Assembly (NCBI GenBank): GCA_028285415.1
Contig: JANQPF010000009.1
Coordinates: 62,001-126,000 of the forward strand
Source: Pseudomonadales bacterium
GTDB taxonomy: Bacteria > Pseudomonadota > Gammaproteobacteria > Pseudomonadales > Azotimanducaceae
DNA length: 64,000 nucleotides
Reading direction: 5' to 3'
Part shown: positions 16,233 through 25,136 of the stretch, piece by piece
Numbering within the stretch: the stretch's first letter is position 1
How the letters are laid out: each line of letters opens with the position of its first letter
The notes under the pieces: generated by a model
What the model was told of the DNA's origin: nothing
The model's input: only the letters and a program-made list of their open reading frames with translations
The model's database searches: none
Translations under genes and position numbers: made by a program

Positions 16233-16489
16233 AGGTATTCATCCCCGATGCATTGCGCAGTTACACCGCCGAGGCCCGCTGCGTGGAGGCGAATGGGGAC
16301 ACGCTCGATGAGCTGCTGGTAGATCTCGATCGGCGATTTCCCGGCATCCGTTTCCGCATGATCAACGAACAGGACGAGATGCGCCCGCACGTCGCCTTTT
16401 TTGTGCATGGCGCAAAAACTCGCGATCTCAACGCCGGTCTTGCCGGTAGTGATGAAGTCATCATCATGCAGGCACTGTCTGGCGGCTGA
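16229..16489 (+). CDS. MoaD/ThiS-family beta-grasp protein
   Basis: An 86-residue ubiquitin-like sulfur-carrier protein ending in Gly-Gly (IIMQALSGG), the residue pair that is adenylated and thiocarboxylated in MoaD and ThiS. The fold signature DTLDELLVDLDRRFPGIRFRMINEQDEMRPHVAFFVHG is typical of MoaD (short motif piece: LDELLVDL). The gene overlaps the BNR-repeat gene by four bases. No MoeB/ThiF activating enzyme or MoaE is near, so it may use a distant activator. It could supply sulfur for a dedicated reaction or modify the BNR protein (both speculative), rather than serve general molybdopterin synthesis. Confidence 0.85.
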   Translation: MKVFIPDALRSYTAEARCVEANGDTLDELLVDLDRRFPGIRFRMINEQDEMRPHVAFFVHGAKTRDLNAGLAGSDEVIIMQALSGG

Positions 16490-16634
16490 AACCCCATAAA
16501 ATAAAAGCTTTTTCGCACCAATCGGGTGCATAAACGCACTCACCACCAACAATCAGCAAGCAAGTTCCGGGTGTTCGGCGGACGCAATAGTTGATAGTCT
16601 ATGATGCATCGCACAAATCTGTTCGAGGTACCGT

Positions 16635-17282
16635 ATGGAGAGAACAGGGGTTGAGATCGCACGGGCACGGGGTGGACGCAACCCCGCCGCACACCCGAGC
16701 CTGCCCTGTCGCTATCAGCTCGACGACGGCCGCGAATTCGAAGTGGATTATCTGCAGGCAGGCGATCGCAATGACCTTCTGGCCGGTTTCGCGGGTCTCT
16801 CCGCCCAGTCACGCTACCTGCGCTTCTTTTCCGCCATGCCGGAGCTGCCGGACTTCATCGCCGACGGCCTCCTGAAAACCGACCGGATCAATCACGTTGC
16901 CCTCGGGGCGCGTCTGCTCGACGACAGCGGCAACCCCATCCCATCCATCATCGGCGTTGCGCGCTATTTCAGATCGGCCGAAACCCAGTCTGTGGCTGAG
17001 CCTGCCATAGCGGTGGTCGACGACCTTCATGGGCACGGCATCGCTAAGCACCTGCTGCGCCGTCTATCCGCAATTGCGCGCGCAAACGGTATCACTCACT
17101 TTCGCGCCCAAGTCCTCGGCGACAATCGACGCATGCGCGCGATGCTGCTGGAGGCGAACGCCACGTTCGTCGAGCAGGACGACGATGTGCTGACTTATCA
17201 GATTGACATCCGCAGGCAGGCCCGTGCGCCGCGCGGCGTGCTCGCCCGGCTCCTGGCCGTCATGCAGGGTTCGCACCGTTAG
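16635..17282 (+). CDS. GNAT-family N-acetyltransferase
   Basis: A 215-residue protein with one GNAT domain. The region AIAVVDDLHGHGIAKHLLRRLSAIARANGI corresponds to motif A, where DLHGHGIAKHLL replaces the usual Q/RxxGxG/A acetyl-CoA loop. LSAQSRYLRFFSAMPEL at about residue 60 resembles the Pat-type protein acetyltransferase domain that sits at the C-terminus of acyl-CoA synthetase-like proteins (from memory). It stands alone between the MoaD-like gene and an MFS gene, so substrate is unknown; protein lysine or small-molecule acetylation are both possible. Confidence 0.82.
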   Translation: MERTGVEIARARGGRNPAAHPSLPCRYQLDDGREFEVDYLQAGDRNDLLAGFAGLSAQSRYLRFFSAMPELPDFIADGLLKTDRINHVALGARLLDDSGNPIPSIIGVARYFRSAETQSVAEPAIAVVDDLHGHGIAKHLLRRLSAIARANGITHFRAQVLGDNRRMRAMLLEANATFVEQDDDVLTYQIDIRRQARAPRGVLARLLAVMQGSHR

Positions 17283-17437
17283 CCGCTCCCGAGTCCGACA
17301 ACGCCACCAACACGCCAACCAGCTGCTTCCCTGGACGGTTTTTGCCGCTATGATGTCTGAAAGAACGCAATCCGACTGACCATCCGGGTTGAGAACGGGA
17401 TCAGTCGGGCCGCACGGGCTCGTCGGGGAGAAGACAT

Positions 17438-18850
17438 TTGAACACCAATGCCGTTTCACTGGCAGGCACACCTGCGGCTTCGCCGCTCGGCTATTTCAGC
17501 TGGACCTTCGGTCAGGGGGCGCGCGACCCCTACTACATTCTCGTCATCATCTACATTTTTTACCCGTACTTCAGCAACACGGTGGTGGGAGATCCCGTGC
17601 GCGGCCAGTCGCTGATTGGATATATCACCGCCGCTGCCGGTTTTGTCCTGGCCATCACGGCACCTTTCCTCGGTGCAATTGCAGACAAAGACGGTCGGCG
17701 CAAACCCTGGCTGGTTGGCACCGTGGCCGTCATGACGCTCGGTGCGTTGGGTCTGTGGTTCGTCGAGCCGGAGGAGCGAGGCCTGAGCCTGGCCATGTCT
17801 GTGGCCATTCTCTTCATCATTAAAGTCTGCTTCACCGTCTCCGAGGTGTTCCACAACGCAATGCTGCCGTCAATCGCACCGGTGACCCGCGTTGGTCTGA
17901 TTTCAGGTCTCGCGTTCTCACTGGGCAACGTTGGCGGCCTGCTCCTGATGTTGTTCGTGCTGCTGGCTTTCGCCATGCCGGGTACACAACCCTGGGCGTT
18001 CCTGCCGGAGGCTCCCTTGTTCGGCATCGACCAGTCTGCCCACGAGCATAACCGCATCGTAGGCCCGATTGCCGGCGTGTGGATGCTTTTGTTCACGCTG
18101 CCGGTGCTGTTTTTCACGCCCGACGGCAAAGCGTCAGCCAAGCCGATGATCCAGCTCGCTCGGGAAGGCATGCGGGACGTGCTGCAGACGCTCAAACACG
18201 TTCGTCACTACGCCAATATCGCGCGCTACCTTCTCGCCCGCATGTTCTTCATCGACGGCATGGTCGGCGTACTGACGTTCGGGGGCGTTTACGCGTCAGG
18301 CACCTTCGGCTGGGATACGACCACGCTCTTGATCTTCGGTCTCTGCACCAGTGCCTCAGCCATGTTTGGCGCGTACGTGGGAGGACGCCTCGACGACCGG
18401 GTCGGATCCATTCGCGCACTGCAAATTGCCATCGGCACGAGTTCGGTGGTGCTTTTGACGCTGGTTTCCGTGCAGCCAGATACGATCCTCTACGTCGTTA
18501 ACGTTGGCTCGGAGCCGGTCTGGAGCTCACCCTACTTCGCAACGCTGCCGGAAATTTTCTACTTCTGCACCAACCAGGTATTCGCCATGTTCTTCGTCAC
18601 GGGCTTGTCGGCGTCGCGCACGTTGATGGCGCGGATTTCCCCGCCCGAGATGGCGACTCAGTTCTTTGGTCTTTTTGCATTGTCAGCCACGGTGACCGCG
18701 TTTCTCGCACCGCTCCTGGTGGCAACGGCCACGGACATCTTCGAATCCCAGCGTATTGGCTTCGGCTCGCTGGCGCTATTGATGATCATCGGCGCGGTGC
18801 TGCTGCTCAAGGTCAAGGAGGAGCAGGCAACCGTCGCCGGCAGCAGCTGA
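17438..18850 (+). CDS. MFS transporter (Atg22/UMF1-like)
   Basis: A 470-residue membrane protein with about twelve hydrophobic segments. The N-terminal motif FGQGARDPYYILVIIYIFYPYF and the cytoplasmic loop FLGAIADKDGRRKPWL (MFS motif A) place it in the UMF1/Atg22-like MFS branch. GGGGAG seven bases upstream supports the rare TTG start at 17438 (MNTNAVSL). The substrate is not deducible; UMF1-like bacterial carriers are largely uncharacterised. Its stop TGA directly abuts the reverse-strand stop of the next gene (18850/18851), leaving no room for a terminator. Confidence 0.85.
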   Translation: MNTNAVSLAGTPAASPLGYFSWTFGQGARDPYYILVIIYIFYPYFSNTVVGDPVRGQSLIGYITAAAGFVLAITAPFLGAIADKDGRRKPWLVGTVAVMTLGALGLWFVEPEERGLSLAMSVAILFIIKVCFTVSEVFHNAMLPSIAPVTRVGLISGLAFSLGNVGGLLLMLFVLLAFAMPGTQPWAFLPEAPLFGIDQSAHEHNRIVGPIAGVWMLLFTLPVLFFTPDGKASAKPMIQLAREGMRDVLQTLKHVRHYANIARYLLARMFFIDGMVGVLTFGGVYASGTFGWDTTTLLIFGLCTSASAMFGAYVGGRLDDRVGSIRALQIAIGTSSVVLLTLVSVQPDTILYVVNVGSEPVWSSPYFATLPEIFYFCTNQVFAMFFVTGLSASRTLMARISPPEMATQFFGLFALSATVTAFLAPLLVATATDIFESQRIGFGSLALLMIIGAVLLLKVKEEQATVAGSS

Positions 18851-19903
18851 TCATTCGTTCGCGAGCGATACCTCGCGGCCTGACTCCTCCGCGTCCTGCA
18901 ATCGCGCGCCGCGCAGCACGCCACCCATGGCGTAGTTACCTTCGTGACAGGCGTACTCAAACATCTTGCCTTGAGCCGGCTTCATGTTCAGCGACACCGT
19001 GAAGGGAGCGGTAAACGTCTCTGGATCCGTGAGCGTGTAGGCGTAGTTGAGACCGTCCGCATCCCGGGTGAATCTTTCGACCAGGTGCATATTCGATCCC
19101 ACGCCGACCGCCCCGCCCTCAGACGCGTTCGCCAGCGTTGCCGGTAACATGAAGGACGGTAGTTTGTTGGAGAAATTGGCGGTTTCGACCACCAGCGTGT
19201 CGCCGTCCCAATAACCACGGGATACGCCGGACCACTGCTCCCAGCCGTCGGGCACGCGTCTCGACTCAACCAGCGGAATAACGCGCGCGTTGTGGATCAT
19301 TTCCGTGACGAGGAGCACGTGGTGCCTGGTCTGCACGACGCGCAGATTGTTGTTGTACGCGCTTGGATTCAATGGCGGGCCCGCATTGAATCCCACCAGA
19401 CAGCGCTCGGAGAGCCCAAGCCACTCCGGGCCGAGCGGACGATACACATGTACGCCGGCAGCATAGGAAAACATATCCCTCACCGGTGGTTTGCGATCGG
19501 TATTGTTGACTTTGAGCTGCTCCCTCGCAGCTTCGGTCAACGGTGGCAGCCGCCCGTTCGGCGGATCGACGATAAGCGACGTTCTGAGATCGACGTTGTT
19601 GCCGTAGTCGAACCAGAAATCGTTGTAGGAACCTTCGAGGTCAGTGGCGGAATCATCGCTGCCGCGGCCGTCACCTTTGAGTCCGGCCTGGACTTTTTCA
19701 AGAAAAGCGGCAGCCTCTTCCGCAGTTAAGACCGCCTTGTCACCAAACTCGGCCGGCCGCTCTAGGGGCGTGAGGCTGCGAAAGTCCCACAGCCCGTCAA
19801 TGTCGGGATCACCCCAGGGTGTTTTGTGTGTTTCAGCTGAGACACTACTCGCAGAAATGGCGAGTACCGCAGTGCAAAGCAGACCGGGTAACTGGTTCAT
19901 CAT
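18851..19903 (-). CDS. Secreted protein of unknown function
   Basis: A 350-residue protein with a signal peptide (MMNQLPGLLCTAVLAISASSVSA). The mature part has repeated-looking motifs WGDPDIDGLWDF, RCLVGFNAGPPLNPSAYNNN, GYWDGDTLVVETANF and YTLTDPETFTAPFTVS. Such GDTLVVET/TDPxTF proteins are common, as multiple paralogues, in genomes rich in oxygenases and steroid or terpene catabolism genes (from memory), but I know no function. Likely periplasmic and beta-rich. It is separated by 62 bases from the amidase gene upstream and may share its transcript. Confidence 0.8.
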   Translation of the reverse strand: MMNQLPGLLCTAVLAISASSVSAETHKTPWGDPDIDGLWDFRSLTPLERPAEFGDKAVLTAEEAAAFLEKVQAGLKGDGRGSDDSATDLEGSYNDFWFDYGNNVDLRTSLIVDPPNGRLPPLTEAAREQLKVNNTDRKPPVRDMFSYAAGVHVYRPLGPEWLGLSERCLVGFNAGPPLNPSAYNNNLRVVQTRHHVLLVTEMIHNARVIPLVESRRVPDGWEQWSGVSRGYWDGDTLVVETANFSNKLPSFMLPATLANASEGGAVGVGSNMHLVERFTRDADGLNYAYTLTDPETFTAPFTVSLNMKPAQGKMFEYACHEGNYAMGGVLRGARLQDAEESGREVSLANE

Positions 19904-19965
19904 CCCCTCCGCTAAGTTTGCGCTGCAACGCTATACCCCTGACCGCTGCAATGCAACGCGATCCC

Positions 19966-21534
19966 TCAGCGAAGCGCACGCTCCAGATCGACATGCGGCT
20001 GAAAATCCGGCTCGCGACGTGCCCGAGTGTGCTGTTCGAACGCATACGCAACCTGAATGACGTCCCGTTCGTCAAACGGCGCCCCGATGAAAGCGAGTCC
20101 TATCGGCAGGCCTCTGACAAACCCTGCCGGTACTGCCACGCTCGGATATCCGCTGACGGCGGCAAGCTGCGAGCTGGAGAGCGCAAAGGCGTCACCGTTG
20201 ACCCAGTCGATCTTCCAGCTGGGGCCGTTCACCGGCGCGACGATGACGTCGAGCGCGTGTGCCGCGATTACCCCGTCAAGCACGGTGCGCATGACCACGT
20301 GACTCTTTGCCAGCGCGTCGAGATACTCGGGAGAGCGAAGATCCCCTTTGGTTGCGGCGAGCTCGAGTATGTCCTGCCCGAAGATCGGCATGACTTCCGC
20401 GGCATTGGCTGCGTTGAACGCAATGATCTCAGCCAGCGTATCAACCGACCGGTCAACCTCGTGGCTGGCAAGGTAGGCGTTCAGGCCTGCCTTGAACTCG
20501 TATAGCAGCACCTGGTATTCGGCCTGCGCAAGATCATCCGGAATCTCAATCACAACCGGATCGACAATCTCTGCGCCAAGGGCTGCAAGTGCAGCAACGT
20601 TGCTGTCGAACACGTTGCGCACGGCGTCGTTGTCGGAGCCAAAGTAACCGCGCCACACACCAACCCTTACACCGTTCAGGTCGATGCGGCCGGTGTCCGG
20701 CACGTAGGGACCCTGGGGGGCGACACTCGACGGATCTGCAGGATCCTCGCCCACCATCGACTCTAGACCAAGCGCTGCACCGTACACCGTGTTTGCCATG
20801 GGCCCTGCCGTATCCTGCGTGTGAGCGATCGGAATGATGCCACCGCGACTGACCAGGCCTACGGTCGGTTTGATACCAACAACACCATTGCTACCCGCGG
20901 GACAGACAATTGAGCCGTCAGTTTCCGTGCCCACTGCAAGCGGCGCCATACGGGCAGCCACGGCCACCGCCGAACCGCTTGAAGATCCACAAGGATTTCT
21001 GTCGGTCGAGAATGGATTCCTGGTTTGCCCACCAAGGCTGCTCCAACCGCTGACAGACGACTCAGAACGAAAGTTGGCCCACTCGCTCAGATTGGCCTTG
21101 CCGAGAATGACCGCACCGGCCGCCCGCAGCCGCGCCACGTGAAAAGCATCCGCCCGCGCGCGGTGACCCGCCAGCGCCATCGAACCGGCTGTCGTTGCCA
21201 TGGCGTCGCCCGTATCGATGTTTGCCTTCAAAATGACGGGAATACCGTGCAACGGCCCGACGACGCCACTGGATGCAAAAGCCGCATCTCGCTCGGCGGC
21301 GATCGTGAGCGCATCGGGATTGATCTCCACGACGGCGTTCAGACGGGGTCCGCTATCGTCGAGCGCCTCGATGCGTGCGAGGTATGCGCGCACAACCTCC
21401 ACGGAAGTCAGCTCACCAGCGGCAATGGCGCGCTGCAACTCCTGTATCGACAGTGCCACCAATGAGTCCCTCTGCGGCGGCGCCGTTGCGCAGCCGGTCA
21501 GAAGCGAAGCAAGAACAAGCAGCAATACCCTCAC
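19966..21534 (-). CDS. Amidase-signature lipoprotein
   Basis: About 522 residues from GTG 21534; this start gives a clean lipoprotein signal MRVLLLVLASLLTGC with lipobox LTGC, preceded by GTAGAGG. A longer frame to 21576 is less likely. The amidase-signature Ser-cisSer-Lys triad is present: Lys in VILKANID, cis-Ser in GSSSGSAVAVA and Ser nucleophile in GTETDGSIVCPAG. It should hydrolyse amide bonds in the periplasm. Upstream of the secreted unknown gene; divergent from an MFS carrier at 21657, which could import or export related compounds. Confidence 0.9.
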   Translation of the reverse strand: MRVLLLVLASLLTGCATAPPQRDSLVALSIQELQRAIAAGELTSVEVVRAYLARIEALDDSGPRLNAVVEINPDALTIAAERDAAFASSGVVGPLHGIPVILKANIDTGDAMATTAGSMALAGHRARADAFHVARLRAAGAVILGKANLSEWANFRSESSVSGWSSLGGQTRNPFSTDRNPCGSSSGSAVAVAARMAPLAVGTETDGSIVCPAGSNGVVGIKPTVGLVSRGGIIPIAHTQDTAGPMANTVYGAALGLESMVGEDPADPSSVAPQGPYVPDTGRIDLNGVRVGVWRGYFGSDNDAVRNVFDSNVAALAALGAEIVDPVVIEIPDDLAQAEYQVLLYEFKAGLNAYLASHEVDRSVDTLAEIIAFNAANAAEVMPIFGQDILELAATKGDLRSPEYLDALAKSHVVMRTVLDGVIAAHALDVIVAPVNGPSWKIDWVNGDAFALSSSQLAAVSGYPSVAVPAGFVRGLPIGLAFIGAPFDERDVIQVAYAFEQHTRARREPDFQPHVDLERALR

Positions 21535-21656
21535 AAAAACCTCTACTCCGTCGCCTTGCAGCATTATGTCACGCACTCCATCGCATCACCCCGGGTTGTA
21601 GAAGGCGGTCACCTCACACAAAATCGGGGACAAGAACAAATCGACGAAACTCCCTG

Positions 21657-23006
21657 GTGTCACAAACCGACTCACTGAACCGCAGAGTGCTGGCAAGCTA
21701 CTCCGCCGCTGCCGTCCCGCTAGCAGCCATGACGTTACCCATTGCCGTCTATATCCCGCCGTTCTACGCCGAGTCGATGAATCTGAGCCTGGCAAGCATT
21801 GGTCTCATTTTCACCGTGGCGCGCATCTGGGACGTCGTGACCGATCCCATCATGGGCGCCGTCATCGATCGATACGATACGCGTTGGGGGCGTCGTAAGC
21901 ACTGGCTGGCCATCGGCGTGCCGATTCTCATGCTTGCCGTCTTCATGGTGTTTCTACCCGACCCGGACGGCGTGTCCGTCACCTATCTCGCCTTCTGGAT
22001 GCTGTTTCTCTACGTCGGCTACACCATGATGACCATCGCGCATCAGTCCTGGGGAGCAGAGCTCGCAAAAACCTACGATGAGCGCTCCCGCCTTTACAGC
22101 TGGCGCGAAATCTTTCTGGTCGGCGGCATGACCGTGGCACTGGCCATACCGGCAGTCGTTGAGCTCGTCGGCTCGGGCGATCAGGCGGACAAAGTGGCCG
22201 GCATGGGGATATACGTGCTGCTGCTGTTTCCGCTCACAATACTGCCAACCCTCCTGTTCGTACCGGACAAACGCAACCCGACGCACGTTGCGGTTGAATG
22301 GGCAACAGCGCTCAAAATCATCGTTTCGAACCGAATTCTGTGGCGCCTGTTGAGCTCGGTGCTGTTTTCAAATTTTGCCTCCACCGCGTCGGGCAGCATG
22401 TACATCTTCTTTGCGAGCTACATGTTCGAGCTACCGCAGCATGCCAGCATATCGCTCCTCTTTTACTTCCTGTCCGGGACGCTTGCGATGCCTCTCTGGA
22501 TGAAGCTTGCCATCGTTCTGGGCAAAGACCGGGCCATCAAGGTGGCGCTCTGGTACGGCATCCTCGCGAAGCTGATCATCTTTGCAATCGCCGATCCGGG
22601 CAACGTTGTCATGTTCTGGACGTATACGTTCTTTACCGGCGTGGCGTTCGGCGCCGCGCCAACGCTCCTGCGCTCGATGATGGCTGACCTGACGGACGTC
22701 GACGAGCTCGAGTCCGGCCAGAAACGCACCGGCGTCTTCTTTGCACTCCTCAACACCATCGACAAACTCGGCAGCGCCATCGCGGTTGGTGTCGTTTTTG
22801 TGGTGCTCGAGCGCGTGGTCGGCTTTCAGGCCGGCGCCGCAAACAGTTCTGCGACTATGCAGGGTTTCCTCGCGGTGTACTGCTTTGCACCGGTCATCGC
22901 CTACGCCTTGACCTATCTACCGCTCATCCGCTATCCGCTTGACAAAACCGCACACGAAGAGGTGCGAGCGAAGCTGGAGGGGCGCACCGCTCACGCTGCA
23001 GCCTAA
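21657..23006 (+). CDS. MFS transporter, GPH (glycoside-pentoside-hexuronide) type
   Basis: About 449 residues from GTG 21657 (VSQTDSLNRRVLASYS). The segments FTVARIWDVVTDPIMGAVID and RYDTRWGRRKHWLAIG are the defining loop of GPH cation symporters, and twelve hydrophobic spans follow. Related non-sugar members are common in marine gammaproteobacteria beside lipid or aromatic catabolism genes, so the substrate may not be a sugar. The longer frame upstream to 21375 is rejected because it overlaps the divergent amidase gene and lacks membrane character. The last four bases overlap the end of the convergent thioredoxin/DsbD-like gene. Confidence 0.87.
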   Translation: MSQTDSLNRRVLASYSAAAVPLAAMTLPIAVYIPPFYAESMNLSLASIGLIFTVARIWDVVTDPIMGAVIDRYDTRWGRRKHWLAIGVPILMLAVFMVFLPDPDGVSVTYLAFWMLFLYVGYTMMTIAHQSWGAELAKTYDERSRLYSWREIFLVGGMTVALAIPAVVELVGSGDQADKVAGMGIYVLLLFPLTILPTLLFVPDKRNPTHVAVEWATALKIIVSNRILWRLLSSVLFSNFASTASGSMYIFFASYMFELPQHASISLLFYFLSGTLAMPLWMKLAIVLGKDRAIKVALWYGILAKLIIFAIADPGNVVMFWTYTFFTGVAFGAAPTLLRSMMADLTDVDELESGQKRTGVFFALLNTIDKLGSAIAVGVVFVVLERVVGFQAGAANSSATMQGFLAVYCFAPVIAYALTYLPLIRYPLDKTAHEEVRAKLEGRTAHAAA

Positions 23007-24262
23007 GCTGATCTGGCGAAGCGGCGGTAGAGCAGAAACGATACGCCGCACACCGCGACGATCAGGAGGACGGTGATCCCCAGCCGATTCAAGAGCTCAG
23101 GATGGAAGATCAGCAACGCGCCCAGGCTCACCATCATCAGCCCGGACATCAGCTTCAACAGCCGCCCCTCCTCTTCCTTCAGTTTGCGCCTGCCGAGCGT
23201 CCAGGCAAATACGCCGACAATGACGAGCAGCGGAATCACGTACACGAGGCAGTAGAGTGCGAGATAGCCGTAGTAGCCCGGTGCCGACAGAGGCTGAAGC
23301 GTCAGGATGCGTGTAAACACCATCGGGAAACCGGCTGTGCACAAGAGCTCATAAGCGTTGGCGAACACCGCAAGCACGAGCGTCCCCGCAAGCATCGCGG
23401 CGAGGCTCTGCGCGCCAACGAGCGTTCGCATGCGTTTGAAGAGTCCCGGACGCGCGCTTGCCGGCATGCTGAGGGAGGGACCGTCACCAGGCGCAAAGAA
23501 ATCTTTGACGTTGAGCAGGCCAAGGACCAGCGCCAGCAGACCGGCGCCGGTGGTGACCCAGGCCAGCTGGCCCACCAGCAGGAAAAGGTTGAGCCAGGCG
23601 GCCATGAACAGAAAGTAGACCACCCCCGACACCGTCACGAACACGCCGCCTACGAGCAGCATGCGTGCACGGCTGCGCGCGTTCACCAGGAGGCTCAAAA
23701 GAAACAACAGGACAAAAAACGCACAGGGATTGAATGAATCGAGCAGCCCCAACGTCACCGCCACCGCCGGCAGCGACCATGCGGAGAGATCCACCTCACC
23801 GAACGCCGGCAGAAGAGCGGATCCGTCCTCGGGGGGCGCGGCTGCAAGCGGATTGTTCCCGGCGTCGAGACTCCGTTTGCAACTGCGCAGACCCTCCCTC
23901 AAGGCTGCGCCCATACCAGCCGGGTTGTCGTAACCTGTCATCATCCGGCCACAGAACAGAAACGCCGGTACGCTCATGGCACGCTCACCCGTCTCCCGGG
24001 CAAGCTCAACATAGCGGCGCCCGTGCGCCGGGTCTTCATTCAAGTTAAAAGACTGGAGCTCGAGCCACTCCATCTCCTCAGCCATCAGATGAACATCGGG
24101 CAGCGCACGCTGACAGTGCGGGCAGGTTTCCGTCCAGAAAAAATAGAGCCGCACGTCCTGCGAGCCGGCGCTGTCCTGCGTCCACCAGAGCGCCGGGTTT
24201 TCTGCAGCGTGGGCGCAAGCCCCCCAGATCAGGAGAACGGTGACAATCGGTTTGAAGACCAT
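23003..24262 (-). CDS. Thioredoxin-like plus DsbD-like membrane fusion protein
   Basis: About 419 residues from ATG 24262. Signal peptide (VLLIWGACAHAA), then a periplasmic thioredoxin-like domain with TETCPHC (C47-x2-C50) and SVPAFLFCG, then a membrane part of about six to seven helices with DSFNPCAFFVLLFLLSLL and LLCTAGFPMVF. The NPC and CTAGFP motifs match the paired Cys-Pro motifs of the DsbD/CcdA (LysE-like) transmembrane domain. The likely job is passing reductant across the membrane to periplasmic disulfides (family knowledge). It is the third gene of a likely operon 26537-23003. It might assist maturation of the disulfide-rich amine dehydrogenase 13 kb away (speculation). Confidence 0.85.
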   Translation of the reverse strand: MVFKPIVTVLLIWGACAHAAENPALWWTQDSAGSQDVRLYFFWTETCPHCQRALPDVHLMAEEMEWLELQSFNLNEDPAHGRRYVELARETGERAMSVPAFLFCGRMMTGYDNPAGMGAALREGLRSCKRSLDAGNNPLAAAPPEDGSALLPAFGEVDLSAWSLPAVAVTLGLLDSFNPCAFFVLLFLLSLLVNARSRARMLLVGGVFVTVSGVVYFLFMAAWLNLFLLVGQLAWVTTGAGLLALVLGLLNVKDFFAPGDGPSLSMPASARPGLFKRMRTLVGAQSLAAMLAGTLVLAVFANAYELLCTAGFPMVFTRILTLQPLSAPGYYGYLALYCLVYVIPLLVIVGVFAWTLGRRKLKEEEGRLLKLMSGLMMVSLGALLIFHPELLNRLGITVLLIVAVCGVSFLLYRRFARSA

Positions 24263-24286
24263 GCACACGGCAGGACAGGGCTACGT

Positions 24287-25126
24287 CTATATCAAGTCAA
24301 CGTGCCGCAGCCACAGACCACCACCAAAATGTGGTGACGGGTCGTAGCTGCGATGACCGAGCAGGCGCTGCACGCGAGGCGAGCGATGCGCAAGTTCTTC
24401 GTCCGTATAGTCGATGGCGCTCGACTCTTCGGGGACGAGCCAGCCGAGCACAAAGCTCAGGTGCATCGCCAGACGCCAGCGATCGCTCGTCTGATTGGCG
24501 CCGCCGCCGTGAATGACCTTTCCGGTGTAGACCAGAGCGTCTCCCGGCTGCATTTCCGCGGGTACCGTCATCTCCGGCGCACCGCGATCGGCAAAATCCG
24601 GCCAGCGATGACTGCCGGGTATGACACGCGTTGCCCCGAGCGCTTCGGTGACCTCATCCAGCGCAATCATGGCGCTCAGGGTGAGCTCCGGTCCGTCCGG
24701 CCAGTTCACCATGGACATGGCCGGCCAGTTTTCGCAATCCCGGTGCAGCGGTTGCGCCGGTGACTCGGGCCCAATCAGCATCGCCTGGCCGGTATTGACC
24801 CAATACGAGCCACAGTTGGGCAGGAGAATGGCATCAGCGAGGGCTGCATAGGTTGGGTTATCGAGCATGTCGAAGTAGGCATCGCTCATCTTCCCCAGGC
24901 TCGAAAAGCGCACCGTGTTGAGGCCAACAAATTCTTTGCCTTCTTCCCCCAGACCCTGCGTCGCGGCGCCCGGGGAGAAGTCCTCTGCCGCTGTAAGCAC
25001 CGACTCGCGCATCCGGTCGATCACCTCGCGCGGGAAGAGACCCTCAACGATCAAACCACCGTCGCGGTCGATGATCTCCAACAGATCTTCAACAGGCGTC
25101 GTAACCGCTAGCCGTTGCAATGACAT
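24287..25126 (-). CDS. Phytanoyl-CoA dioxygenase (PhyH) family protein
   Basis: A 279-residue Fe(II)/2-oxoglutarate oxygenase. The metal facial triad is visible as HRD in PLHRDCENWP and the distal His in GKVIHGGG, with an Arg (SDRWRLAMH) fit for 2-oxoglutarate binding. GSHRWPDF and MQPGDALVYTG are further PhyH marks. I start at ATG 25126 (MSLQRLAVTT); the frame open to 25924 is a shadow of the flavoprotein gene. It starts 10 bases after that gene's stop, so both are co-transcribed. The substrate is unknown; bacterial PhyH proteins hydroxylate diverse small molecules. Confidence 0.9.
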   Translation of the reverse strand: MSLQRLAVTTPVEDLLEIIDRDGGLIVEGLFPREVIDRMRESVLTAAEDFSPGAATQGLGEEGKEFVGLNTVRFSSLGKMSDAYFDMLDNPTYAALADAILLPNCGSYWVNTGQAMLIGPESPAQPLHRDCENWPAMSMVNWPDGPELTLSAMIALDEVTEALGATRVIPGSHRWPDFADRGAPEMTVPAEMQPGDALVYTGKVIHGGGANQTSDRWRLAMHLSFVLGWLVPEESSAIDYTDEELAHRSPRVQRLLGHRSYDPSPHFGGGLWLRHVDLI

Positions 25127-25136
25127 TGCTATCCCC

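Noticed and set aside
21375-21656. N-terminal extension of the GPH carrier frame
   Set aside because: It overlaps the divergent amidase gene and lacks membrane or signal character; GTG 21657 fits the family start.
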